Positions 8,130 through 15,496 of a stretch of DNA of 64,000 bases are shown in pieces. Position 1 is the stretch's first letter. Each line of letters starts with the position of its first letter. The DNA comes from Aquimarina longa SW024 (GTDB lineage: Bacteria > Bacteroidota > Bacteroidia > Flavobacteriales > Flavobacteriaceae): the NCBI RefSeq assembly GCF_001401755.1, contig NZ_KQ474100.1, positions 64,884 to 128,883 of the forward strand, read 5' to 3'. The notes under the pieces were generated by a model. It saw only the letters and a program-made list of their open reading frames with translations. It was not told where the DNA came from and did no database searches. A program made the translations under genes and the position numbers.

Positions 8130-8996
8130 ATGTATTTATCAGGTATCCAAACAGACCCATATTTAATGATTAAAGCAAGTTCAAATTTAAATGACGCTAA
8201 GCCTGAATTTACAGAAGGTAAATACTGTGTTCGTTTGAATGAGGATTTTTCAGAAGAATATCTCGAAGAATTTATGTGTAAATTTCAAAAGATAACATCA
8301 TTAGATCTATCTACCTGTTATTATTATAAAGCTAAATCATCTTATGTATATCAGATGCCAAATTTAGAAACTCTTTCCATATCTTTATGGAAAGATACTG
8401 GTTTTATATTGGACTGTAACACCTTGCCAAAATCCATAAATACGCTTTGGCTAACAGTATATACAAAGAAAAAAATTATAAATTTTGATTCATTAAATAA
8501 GCATGTTGAATATTTGACAATATCTGGATTTGACGAAAAAGACCTAACCAAGCTAAGTTCTCTTACTAACTTAAAAAGCTTAAGTTTTGCTACAGCCAAA
8601 ATCAAATCCCTTAAAGGGATAGAGACTCTTACTAGTTTAGAAAACCTATCACTAGGAGGTGTACGAAGTCTTACGGATATTTCAGACATTACAGCATTAC
8701 AAAACCTTAAGCATTTAGAGTTTGATATTTGTTGGAAGCTAAAAGACTTTAGCCCCATTGGAGAACTTAAAAAACTAAGAGAACTGGAATTACTAGATTG
8801 CAAAAACCTTGAAAGCATCAAATTTGTAAAAAACTTACCAAATCTAAAACGTCTTTCAACATTAGGTACAACCATTATTAATGATTATGATACTACGCCC
8901 GCCGAACACGTACCCGTATTTTTTGGTAGTCAGCATAATAAATACAACAAACAATATCCAGAAAAAGAAATCCATAAGAAGATAGAAGAGCTATAA
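8130..8996 (+). CDS. Leucine-rich-repeat protein 2, putative immunity partner of orphan tip 1
   Basis: 288 residues, cytosolic. The C-terminal 155 residues are almost identical to LRR 1 (a few substitutions, e.g. SLTDISDI for SLTNISNI). The N-terminal 133 (MYLSGIQTDPYLMIKASSN...) align only loosely with LRR 3 and not clearly with LRR 1. It starts 17 bases after the orphan tip stop. If the LRR proteins neutralise the toxins, this one should match a tail ending in NLPTKFE, protecting against sibling strains carrying that tail. Confidence 0.7.
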   Translation: MYLSGIQTDPYLMIKASSNLNDAKPEFTEGKYCVRLNEDFSEEYLEEFMCKFQKITSLDLSTCYYYKAKSSYVYQMPNLETLSISLWKDTGFILDCNTLPKSINTLWLTVYTKKKIINFDSLNKHVEYLTISGFDEKDLTKLSSLTNLKSLSFATAKIKSLKGIETLTSLENLSLGGVRSLTDISDITALQNLKHLEFDICWKLKDFSPIGELKKLRELELLDCKNLESIKFVKNLPNLKRLSTLGTTIINDYDTTPAEHVPVFFGSQHNKYNKQYPEKEIHKKIEEL

Positions 8997-9179
8997 ATGA
9001 ACGACTATCAATTCGATATGACGACCACGATGATGCATTTTCTTTCGATCACACCGTAGAGTTTGGAAACTTAGGTAATACTATAAAAAAAGAACTCCCT
9101 AGAAGTAATAGGAGGTATAGTTCATAAAATGAAAGGCTCTACCAAATTAGAACGAGAAATATATGAGCAGTTTATTATT
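8529..9179 (+). repeat. Constant block B of the tandem array
   Basis: Same composition and length as block A (7289-7939), offset by exactly 1240 bases. It contains the LRR 2 C-terminal coding part, the 132-base relic and the shared tip block ending at 9179. Confidence 0.85.
8997..9086 (+). pseudogene. Second copy of the gene-start relic, between LRR 2 and orphan tip 2
   Basis: It is almost base-identical to 7757-7846 and carries the same frame lesion, so the lesion predates the duplication that produced the two copies. Confidence 0.5.
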
Positions 9180-9374
9180 TTAGAAAAATATGGAGGTGAT
9201 ATTTCAAGAAAAGGAAGTGGTAAATTTCATCAACTTTTAAATAAAGTGAATCCTGTAGGAAGGCGCTATAGTATGAAAACAAAAGAAGGACAGAATAAAT
9301 TAATTAAAAAAGCTAAAGAAATAGCAAAAAAGTATAGCTTACCAGAAGAATTTGAGCAAGTAATATTGAATTGA
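9087..9374 (+). pseudogene. Orphan toxin tip 2 (lacks GIY and YIG motifs)
   Basis: The open segment is homologous to the last third of the nuclease tip. The first ATG at 9129 gives 81 residues. It shares MKGSTKLEREIYEQFIILEKY with the full toxin, then diverges: GGDISRKGSGKFHQ, NKVNPVGRRYSMKTKEG and SLPEEFEQVILN. GIY and YVG motifs are missing. LRR 3 begins one base after its stop codon, tighter than the 11 and 17 bases at the other two junctions. A silent donor cassette is the simplest reading; expression as a short peptide is not excluded. Confidence 0.7.
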
Positions 9375-9375
9375 T

Positions 9376-10248
9376 ATGTATTTACAAACGAGCGTTCCTA
9401 ACGAACCTTATTTAATGATAAAACCAGATTCCAATTTGGAATTAGTTGACGAAGAATTATTGAAAAAAGATTATAAAATTAGATTATTTGGGAACGGATA
9501 TTCTAATGAATTTATATCTAATTTTATAACTATTTTTAGAAATACAACCTTACTAGATATTGGTAATTATACAGGTAATGCAGATGAAAAATTCATATAT
9601 GAGTTTTCAAAACTTGAAGGTTTAGCAATATCACTTTTTCACGATAGTAACTTCATACTAGATTGCTCAAGACTACCAAAAAGCCTTTATTCTTTAAATT
9701 TGAGTGTCTGGTCAAAAAAGCATATCATTAATCTAGAAGCTCTAAACGATACAGATTTAGAAGTTTTGTACGTTGCAGACTTTGACGAAAAAGATCTTAC
9801 AAAATTAAGTGGGCTTACCAATCTAAAAGGGTTGAGTGTAACCCGTTCTAAAATCAAATCTTTAAAGGGCATCGAAATGCTAACCAATTTAGAACGTATA
9901 TCTTTTGGAGGTGTACGAAGTCTTACGGATATTTCAGACATTACAGCATTACAAAACCTTAAGCATTTAGAGTTTGATATTTGTTGGAAACTAAAAGACT
10001 TTAGCCCCATTGGAGAACTTAAAAAACTAAAAGAACTGGAGTTACTAGATTGCAAAAACCTTGAAAGCATCAAATTTGTAAAAAACTTACCAAATTTAAA
10101 ACGTCTTTCAACATTGGGTACAACAATTATTAATGATTATGATACTACACCCGCTGAACACGTACCCGTATTTTTTGGTAGTCAGCATAATAAATACAAC
10201 AAACAATATCCAGAAAAAGAAATCCATAAGAAGATAGAAGAGTTATGA
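9376..10248 (+). CDS. Leucine-rich-repeat protein 3, putative immunity partner of orphan tip 2
   Basis: 290 residues, cytosolic, same plan as LRR 1 and 2. Near-identity to the other copies begins only at GGVRSLTDISDI (about base 9908). The 5' part of the constant region is diverged here (LSGLTNLKGLSVTRSKIKSL), unlike copies 1 and 2. The N-terminal 135 residues (MYLQTSVPNEPYLMIKPDSN...) are distantly related to LRR 2. The frame ends TTATGA rather than CTATAAATGA, and the 132-base relic is absent downstream, so this copy closes the array. Confidence 0.7.
   Translation: MYLQTSVPNEPYLMIKPDSNLELVDEELLKKDYKIRLFGNGYSNEFISNFITIFRNTTLLDIGNYTGNADEKFIYEFSKLEGLAISLFHDSNFILDCSRLPKSLYSLNLSVWSKKHIINLEALNDTDLEVLYVADFDEKDLTKLSGLTNLKGLSVTRSKIKSLKGIEMLTNLERISFGGVRSLTDISDITALQNLKHLEFDICWKLKDFSPIGELKKLKELELLDCKNLESIKFVKNLPNLKRLSTLGTTIINDYDTTPAEHVPVFFGSQHNKYNKQYPEKEIHKKIEEL
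9781..10248 (+). repeat. Constant block C (LRR part only; strong identity from about 9908)
   Basis: 468 bases, the same length as the LRR parts of blocks A and B, but without the relic and tip block. Its identity to the other blocks drops sharply 5' of about 9908, which marks a different recombination-tract end than in blocks A and B. Confidence 0.8.
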
Positions 10249-10272
10249 TGAATAAGGAGAAGAAATCTATAA

Positions 10273-10434
10273 TTTTACCACAAAAAAGAAGTGTATAATA
10301 TTGGTATGATCAATGATGTTCCTTCTTTTTTATTAGAAAAAATACCAGACAGCCTAAAAGGGTTTATTAGAATGGAATTTTATAATAGAGATACTCAAAA
10401 GACTTTTTTTAAAAACATTCCTGTTAAATTTTAA
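10273..10434 (+). pseudogene. C-terminal gene remnant after the LRR array
   Basis: An open segment begins just after a stop at 10270-10272 and reads FYHKKEVYNIGMINDVPSFL..., then IPDSLKGFIRMEFYNRDTQK and IPVKF before the stop. The first ATG is at 10306, leaving 42 residues. Coding-like composition with no plausible full start suggests the tail of another effector or immunity gene whose body is gone. It ends nine bases before the next gene, mimicking the tip-then-immunity spacing of the array. Confidence 0.45.
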
Positions 10435-10443
10435 AAATTACCA

Positions 10444-10995
10444 ATGGAGAATAATTTATTTTTTTACGGCCTTTTTAGTAGTATACTAGGGTTTTGTTAT
10501 TTAATTTATAGAATAACTAGAAATATCAAAATGTCTACAGAAGATTTTGTGATTAAAGACTCTGCTTCTTTACAAAAGTTTAAAGAACAAGCAGATAAAA
10601 TCACTGTTGATTTACAAGAAATAGAGTTTAGGCATCAATCTAGTCAAAAAGAAAATTTTGATTTTATGCCTTATGAAAGAGATATTTTATTAGAATCGGA
10701 TAAATCAAAAAAGTATACCGAATATAAAAATAGAGGAGTCTTTGAGTTTAAATACAAAAATAAGCTTTTCCCTCATTTAATTTGCGTTGACAATATTCAA
10801 GAAAAAAATCTACTGATACATTTCTATCAAAAAAAACAAACAACTCTTTATATTGATAAACAAGATATGTCTAAAAGGTATTTAGACTTAAAATTTTTGG
10901 AAGAAGCAACTCAGAGAAAATATAAAGATGAAGGGATACAGTACCTTAATTTAGATACCTATGATTTAGAGATTAAACATAGTATTTATAAATAG
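10444..10995 (+). CDS. Membrane-anchored protein of unknown function
   Basis: 183 residues. One N-terminal hydrophobic segment (about 5-24, LFFYGLFSSILGFCYLIY) followed by RITRNIK suggests a type II or Nin-Cout anchor with the bulk cytosolic. The rest is charged, with no motif I recognise (KYTEYKNRGVFEFKY..., KKQTTLYIDKQDMSKRYLDL). It directly follows a C-terminal remnant, so it may be an immunity protein of a lost toxin; inner-membrane antidotes of similar size are common. This role is inferred from position only. Confidence 0.6.
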   Translation: MENNLFFYGLFSSILGFCYLIYRITRNIKMSTEDFVIKDSASLQKFKEQADKITVDLQEIEFRHQSSQKENFDFMPYERDILLESDKSKKYTEYKNRGVFEFKYKNKLFPHLICVDNIQEKNLLIHFYQKKQTTLYIDKQDMSKRYLDLKFLEEATQRKYKDEGIQYLNLDTYDLEIKHSIYK

Positions 10996-11065
10996 TTAAG
11001 TATTATGCTAAAGATTTTTTTATTTTTTTACTAACACTGAGAATTTAGAACGTTTGAGGAACTCT

Positions 11066-12412
11066 ATGAGTTTAATATACAAAAAGACTTATCTAGAAGT
11101 TTACCTCAAATATTATGTCGAAAAATTTATAGAGATAATAAACTATATGAGTGCTACTAAGGATTTACATATAAAAAAAGAGTTGTTACCGCTTTTTGAT
11201 TACACTATTAACTTATATGCTAGGAATAGACTTCTTAAAATATTAAAAACACCTTTAATTTCAGAAAAAGAAAGTATTCAGAGGCAAAATATATTAAAAG
11301 GTTTTATAGAAAATGGAGTTGTTCTGAATGGATATTCTTATCCCATTTTATATCTCAGAGAAGTTTATGAGTTTTTAAATAGTTATACGTTACAAGAGTT
11401 ACCAAAAAAGAAATTAAAATATAGAATACAGACTTCAAAAAAAGATAAAGCAATACTCAAAAGTCGATTTGCTCAACTCATATTATTGTTTCATCGGTTA
11501 GAAGTATTCTATTTTTCAAGAATAAATACTACATGTTTTCCAGAGTCATACCAATGTAAACTTAAAGAAATCATGGATTTTTTTGAAAGTTTTTCATTAA
11601 GTGATTATGAAAAATTAATCAGAGAATCTTCATTAAAAGATACCCATATTATTGAGCTTTCTGAAATAGTATTAAAAAAGGAATCAAAAGGAGCGATAGC
11701 ATTGTTCTGGGATAATTTATTTCAGTTTGAAGCATATTTATCTATAAGTAAAGGGATTATAGAGCGCAACTTTATTTTTCCTCAATTTTCTGTAAATAGT
11801 TTATCTGTTGATAATTTTTTTCACCCATTACTAAAAAAACCTGTTGTAAATAGTTTTAAAACATCGAATACTGTTATTTTGTTAACAGGACCTAACATGT
11901 CCGGTAAATCTACTTTTTTAAAAGCAATAAGTATATGTATGTATTTAGGTCAAATAGGAATTGCTATACCCGCTAGTAAAGCAGAAATTCCATTCTTTAA
12001 AACTATTTCTGTAGCACTACATCATAGAGATGATATTCTTAGTGGCTATAGTCATTTTATGACAGAAATAGTAAATTTAAAGAATGTAGTGAATCAGGCT
12101 AGGAAAGAAGAGAAATGTTTTGCAGTCTTTGATGAATTGTTTAGTGGTACTAATGAAGAGGATGCATTCGAAATATGTACAGCAACTATAAAAGGGTTAT
12201 CTAAGTTTAAGAATTCAATATTTTTTATTTCTACTCATATACAACGGTTACAAAAAAGCGCTACAATACCAGGTGTTTCAAGTTATTATATAGATTGTGA
12301 GTTTGTAAACAAGCTGCCAAAATTTACTTATAAAATAAAAGAAGATTGGTCAGAATTAAAGATCGGCAAGATACTTTTTGAAAAAGAAGGATTAAGTGAT
12401 ATGCTTACCTAA
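11066..12412 (+). CDS. MutS-family ATPase without mismatch-recognition domains
   Basis: About 448 residues. The C-terminal half is a MutS domain V ABC-type ATPase: Walker A GPNMSGKST near residue 275, the S/D-rich middle HHRDDILSGYSHFMTEI, Walker B CFAVFDELFSGTN, and the switch ISTHIQRL. The N-terminal half is helical, matching the MutS core/lever rather than the MutS1 mismatch domains, and there is no Smr domain. Such short MutS relatives are common in Bacteroidota; their function is not established. ATG at 11066 is preferred, with a purine-rich GAGGAA just upstream; TTG at 11054 in the same frame is an alternative. Confidence 0.8.
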   Translation: MSLIYKKTYLEVYLKYYVEKFIEIINYMSATKDLHIKKELLPLFDYTINLYARNRLLKILKTPLISEKESIQRQNILKGFIENGVVLNGYSYPILYLREVYEFLNSYTLQELPKKKLKYRIQTSKKDKAILKSRFAQLILLFHRLEVFYFSRINTTCFPESYQCKLKEIMDFFESFSLSDYEKLIRESSLKDTHIIELSEIVLKKESKGAIALFWDNLFQFEAYLSISKGIIERNFIFPQFSVNSLSVDNFFHPLLKKPVVNSFKTSNTVILLTGPNMSGKSTFLKAISICMYLGQIGIAIPASKAEIPFFKTISVALHHRDDILSGYSHFMTEIVNLKNVVNQARKEEKCFAVFDELFSGTNEEDAFEICTATIKGLSKFKNSIFFISTHIQRLQKSATIPGVSSYYIDCEFVNKLPKFTYKIKEDWSELKIGKILFEKEGLSDMLT

Positions 12413-12538
12413 AAAGAAAATAATCTAAAAACATACTTTAGTATTCTACTAAATAGTCTAGTGAATACCCTTCGTTTAGAAAAAAACTAAATAACGTTAA
12501 ATATGCAATAATAATGATTTAGTTTAGTCGCGTTCTAA

Positions 12539-12546
12539 TACCTTTG
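12539..12546 (+). promoter_or_regulatory. Bacteroidota-type -7 element upstream of the MATE pump
   Basis: TACCTTTG fits the TAnnTTTG core recognised by the Bacteroidota housekeeping sigma factor. It ends 18 bases before the preferred ATG, implying a very short leader. The -33 region is poorly matched. Confidence 0.5.
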
Positions 12547-12564
12547 CATCTTCAAAATTGTAAA

Positions 12565-13944
12565 ATGTTACAACAATACACTAAAGAATTTCGATATAAT
12601 CTAAAACTAGCAGCACCAGTAATGTTAGGTATGTTGGGACATACTTTTGTGGGTTTAATAGATAATATAATGGTGGGGCAACTAGGTACGGCAGAATTAG
12701 CAGCAGTATCTTTAGGTAATAGTTTTATGTTTATAGCAATGTCTTTAGGTATTGGGTTTTCTACAGCAATAACACCATTAGTAGCAGAGGCAGATGGAGA
12801 AGGTAATTTTGATCGTGGTAAATCAGTATTTAAGCATGGGTTATTTTTGTGTACAACTCTAGGGGTTGTGTTATTCTTGATAATTCTGGTAGCAAAACCT
12901 TTGATGTATTTAATGAAACAACCTCCAGAAGTTGTAGAATTAGCAATACCATATCTGGATTTGGTTGCATTCTCTTTAATTCCATTAATAAGTTTTCAGG
13001 CATTAAAGCAATTTTCAGACGGACTATCCATGACTAAATACCCTATGTATGCAACACTAGTTGCGAATTTAGTTAATGTGTTATTAAACTATGTACTAAT
13101 TTTTGGGAAATTTGGATTTCCAGAAATGGGAATTGTAGGAGCAGCTGTAGGAACATTAGTATCAAGAATAGTAATGGTTGTGTTTTTATGGGTTTTTCTA
13201 AAGAAAAAAGAAAAATCTAAGTCTTATGTTACACGGGTTAATTTTTTTAGTTTAGAGCGTAGTGCTATAAATAAAATACTAGCATTAGGTTTTCCTTCTG
13301 CCTTGCAAATGTTTTTTGAGGTAGGTATTTTTACTGCAGCAGTATGGTTATCTGGTATTTTAGGAAAAAACCCTCAAGCTGCCAATCAAATTGCTTTAAA
13401 CTTAGCTTCTATGACCTTTATGATAGCTATGGGATTAAGCGTTGCTGCTATGGTACGTGTTGGTAACCAAAAGGGACTTCGGCAATTTAAAGAATTAAAA
13501 AGAATTGCTATTTCCATTTTTTTATTAACTTTTTTAATAGAAGTTGTTTTTGCTTTATTTTTTACATTATGTAATGAGATATTACCTCAGATTTATTTAG
13601 ATGTAGATGATATCGCCAATCAATTAGATACTACAGAAGTGATTGCTATAGCAGCTAAACTTTTGATTGTGGCAGCATTGTTTCAGATTTCTGATGGAAT
13701 TCAAGTAGTAGTATTAGGAGCACTAAGAGGACTTCAGGATGTTAAAATTCCAACTGTGATAACATTTATAGCATATTGGGTAGTAGGATTTCCCATTAGC
13801 TACTACTTAGGGTTATATACATCGTATAAAAGCTCTGGGATTTGGATAGGGTTACTAGCAGGTCTTACAGTTTCTGCAGTATTATTGTATATTAGATTTC
13901 AGTATTTAACTAAGAATTTAATTCATGAAAAAGATACATTCTAA
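12565..13944 (+). CDS. MATE-family multidrug/Na+ efflux transporter
   Basis: About 459 residues from ATG at 12565 (MLQQYTKEFRYNLKLAAP). The upstream in-frame TTG at 12544 lies inside the promoter core and is rejected. Twelve hydrophobic segments are visible in two pseudo-repeats. Family signatures include PVMLGMLGHTFVGLIDNIMV at the start, QALKQFSDGLSMTKYPM and GALRGLQDVKIPT. It should export cationic drugs or metabolites across the inner membrane using Na+ or H+. It is transcribed alone, and the substrate cannot be inferred. Confidence 0.9.
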   Translation: MLQQYTKEFRYNLKLAAPVMLGMLGHTFVGLIDNIMVGQLGTAELAAVSLGNSFMFIAMSLGIGFSTAITPLVAEADGEGNFDRGKSVFKHGLFLCTTLGVVLFLIILVAKPLMYLMKQPPEVVELAIPYLDLVAFSLIPLISFQALKQFSDGLSMTKYPMYATLVANLVNVLLNYVLIFGKFGFPEMGIVGAAVGTLVSRIVMVVFLWVFLKKKEKSKSYVTRVNFFSLERSAINKILALGFPSALQMFFEVGIFTAAVWLSGILGKNPQAANQIALNLASMTFMIAMGLSVAAMVRVGNQKGLRQFKELKRIAISIFLLTFLIEVVFALFFTLCNEILPQIYLDVDDIANQLDTTEVIAIAAKLLIVAALFQISDGIQVVVLGALRGLQDVKIPTVITFIAYWVVGFPISYYLGLYTSYKSSGIWIGLLAGLTVSAVLLYIRFQYLTKNLIHEKDTF

Positions 13945-14085
13945 AAAGTTGGTATAGGTCACTGAAATTAAATATTCATATTTTTTTTAAATAAAAACAA
14001 TGGCAAAATACCATTTTGTGACATCTTACGTTTATTTGGTATTAACTAATAATTAACTATCTTTCCAAAAAAACAGAATACAAAA

Positions 14086-15171
14086 ATGCGAGTCCCAAAT
14101 TCTAAATTTTATGTACTGCTTATTATTTTTACCATAATGGTTACTCAAAGCAGTATAGGTCAAAATTTTATTCATAGTAAAACCCAAAACTTAATTCCTA
14201 ATCCTAGTTTTGAAGCTACTAATGCAGCTATTGCAAGATTAGAAATGGCAATGCAAAATTTTGGCATCATCAAAGATTGGAAAGCAGCTATTAATTCTCC
14301 TGATGCTTATCATCCTAGGCTAAAAGAGATCAGATTTAGTCATAAAGCACCAAATTTTTTAAAACAGTTTGGAAATCAAGATCCTAAAACAGGAGATGGA
14401 AAAGTAGGAATGTATATTGCAGGAGGAGCCTATAAAGAAGGAATAACTGCTAAACTAAAACAACCATTATCACCTGGAAAATATTATTATTTCCATATGT
14501 ATGTTTCTTTGGCAGAAGGAGTATCTAATTCTTGTACATCATCGATCGGATCATATTTTACAGCAAGAAGCCCTAAAATAACAGCTACAGCAAAGTTTCC
14601 TTTACATATAAAATCTTCCAAAATGGTATGTGACACAAAAGGATGGGCTAAAGTCTGTGGGGTATATAAAGCAAAAGGAACTGAAAAATATATTTCTTTA
14701 GGATATTTCTCAGATAGCCCAAAAGGTAAATCGGTAAAAGGAAAAGACTTTGATACAGCATATTATTTTATAGATGATGTTTTGTTAATGGAAATGAGAG
14801 ATCCTAAAAATCTTGTAGCAAGCCAAGTTTGTAACATGGCGCTTGATTTTTTACCAGTAGAATTCTTAATAGGAGAGAGTGAAGCATATAAAGAAATCCA
14901 ACAAAAATTAGATTCTTATATTCAGTATGTAAAGATATTTAAAGTAACAACAGTAAAAATTATTGGTCATGCAGATGATGGAGGTTCCTCTTTTGAAAAT
15001 GAAATTATGTCTGCTATGAGAGCTAATAATGTAAAAAAATACTTTGTAGAACAAGGGATAGATGAACCCTTAATTGAAGTTATAGCAGCAGGAAATACAG
15101 AGCCTATAGTTACAGAAAATTCTAATCTAGATCCAGAATCTAACAATAGAGTTGAAATTAAGATAGAGTAA
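14086..15171 (+). CDS. OmpA-family outer-membrane-associated protein
   Basis: 361 residues. The signal peptide (about 1-25, ending SSIGQ) is followed by a beta-rich domain of about 210 residues (LIPNPSFEATNAAI, GKVGMYIAGG, YYFIDDVLLMEM) of the kind seen as a carbohydrate-binding-like head. The C-terminal third is an OmpA peptidoglycan-binding domain (VKIIGHADDGG, MRANNVKKYFVEQGI, NRVEIKI). The conserved Arg and Asp that grip diaminopimelate are represented by NNRVEI and the upstream HADD. It likely links the envelope to peptidoglycan. It is monocistronic, with a 140-base upstream gap. Confidence 0.8.
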   Translation: MRVPNSKFYVLLIIFTIMVTQSSIGQNFIHSKTQNLIPNPSFEATNAAIARLEMAMQNFGIIKDWKAAINSPDAYHPRLKEIRFSHKAPNFLKQFGNQDPKTGDGKVGMYIAGGAYKEGITAKLKQPLSPGKYYYFHMYVSLAEGVSNSCTSSIGSYFTARSPKITATAKFPLHIKSSKMVCDTKGWAKVCGVYKAKGTEKYISLGYFSDSPKGKSVKGKDFDTAYYFIDDVLLMEMRDPKNLVASQVCNMALDFLPVEFLIGESEAYKEIQQKLDSYIQYVKIFKVTTVKIIGHADDGGSSFENEIMSAMRANNVKKYFVEQGIDEPLIEVIAAGNTEPIVTENSNLDPESNNRVEIKIE

Positions 15172-15214
15172 TGATTAGAGCGAAATAATTTTCGAGTTAA
15201 CCTAAAAAAGGTAG

Positions 15215-15222
15215 TACCTTTG
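15215..15222 (+). promoter_or_regulatory. Bacteroidota-type -7 element upstream of the 75-aa gene/PAP2 pair
   Basis: TACCTTTG, an exact TAnnTTTG match, 25 bases before the ATG at 15248. It probably drives both the small gene and the phosphatase 21 bases behind it. Confidence 0.55.
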
Positions 15223-15247
15223 AGCTTTATAATTTTAAGTATTTACT

Positions 15248-15475
15248 ATGGACTTTCCGAAATTCTTACTAGGTGATAATACAGATTATCCTAATGCTAT
15301 TTTTGTAATTCATACAGAATTTCCTAGATGCATTATTAATCTAGAAAATGATGAGGTAGAATGGCTAGAAGAATTTGATAAGGATGATGAAAAAGAATTA
15401 TTATCAGAGGCAGAAAACTTTTTGAAGGCAGCTAATGATTTTTATGATCGCGAGATAGAACGTTACGACGAATAA
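15248..15475 (+). CDS. Small acidic conserved protein of unknown function
   Basis: 75 residues, strongly acidic, no signal or membrane segment: MDFPKFLLGDNTDYPNAIFVI, then HTEFPRCIINLENDEVEWLEEF and a charged helix. It has its own good promoter and sits just upstream of the PAP2 gene. It has the look of a conserved flavobacterial protein, but I know of no function for it. Confidence 0.75.
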   Translation: MDFPKFLLGDNTDYPNAIFVIHTEFPRCIINLENDEVEWLEEFDKDDEKELLSEAENFLKAANDFYDREIERYDE

Positions 15476-15496
15476 TATATTATATACATTTAAGAA

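Noticed and set aside
6688-9779. CRISPR-like array because of evenly spaced repeats
   Set aside because: The repeats are hundreds of bases long, encode protein and are spaced by 1.2 kb; there is no short repeat/spacer pattern and no cas gene.
7132-10073. Long antisense frames over the three LRR genes (149, 174 and 128 residues)
   Set aside because: They arise because the LRR coding sequence is repetitive and lacks stops on the opposite strand. The three recur at the same offset and have no independent start signal or protein-like composition.
5088-12412. Prophage or integrative element
   Set aside because: There is no integrase, tRNA target, portal, capsid or replication gene, and no direct-repeat ends that I can see.
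12544-12564. TTG start of the MATE gene
   Set aside because: It overlaps the promoter core, so it would not be on the transcript.
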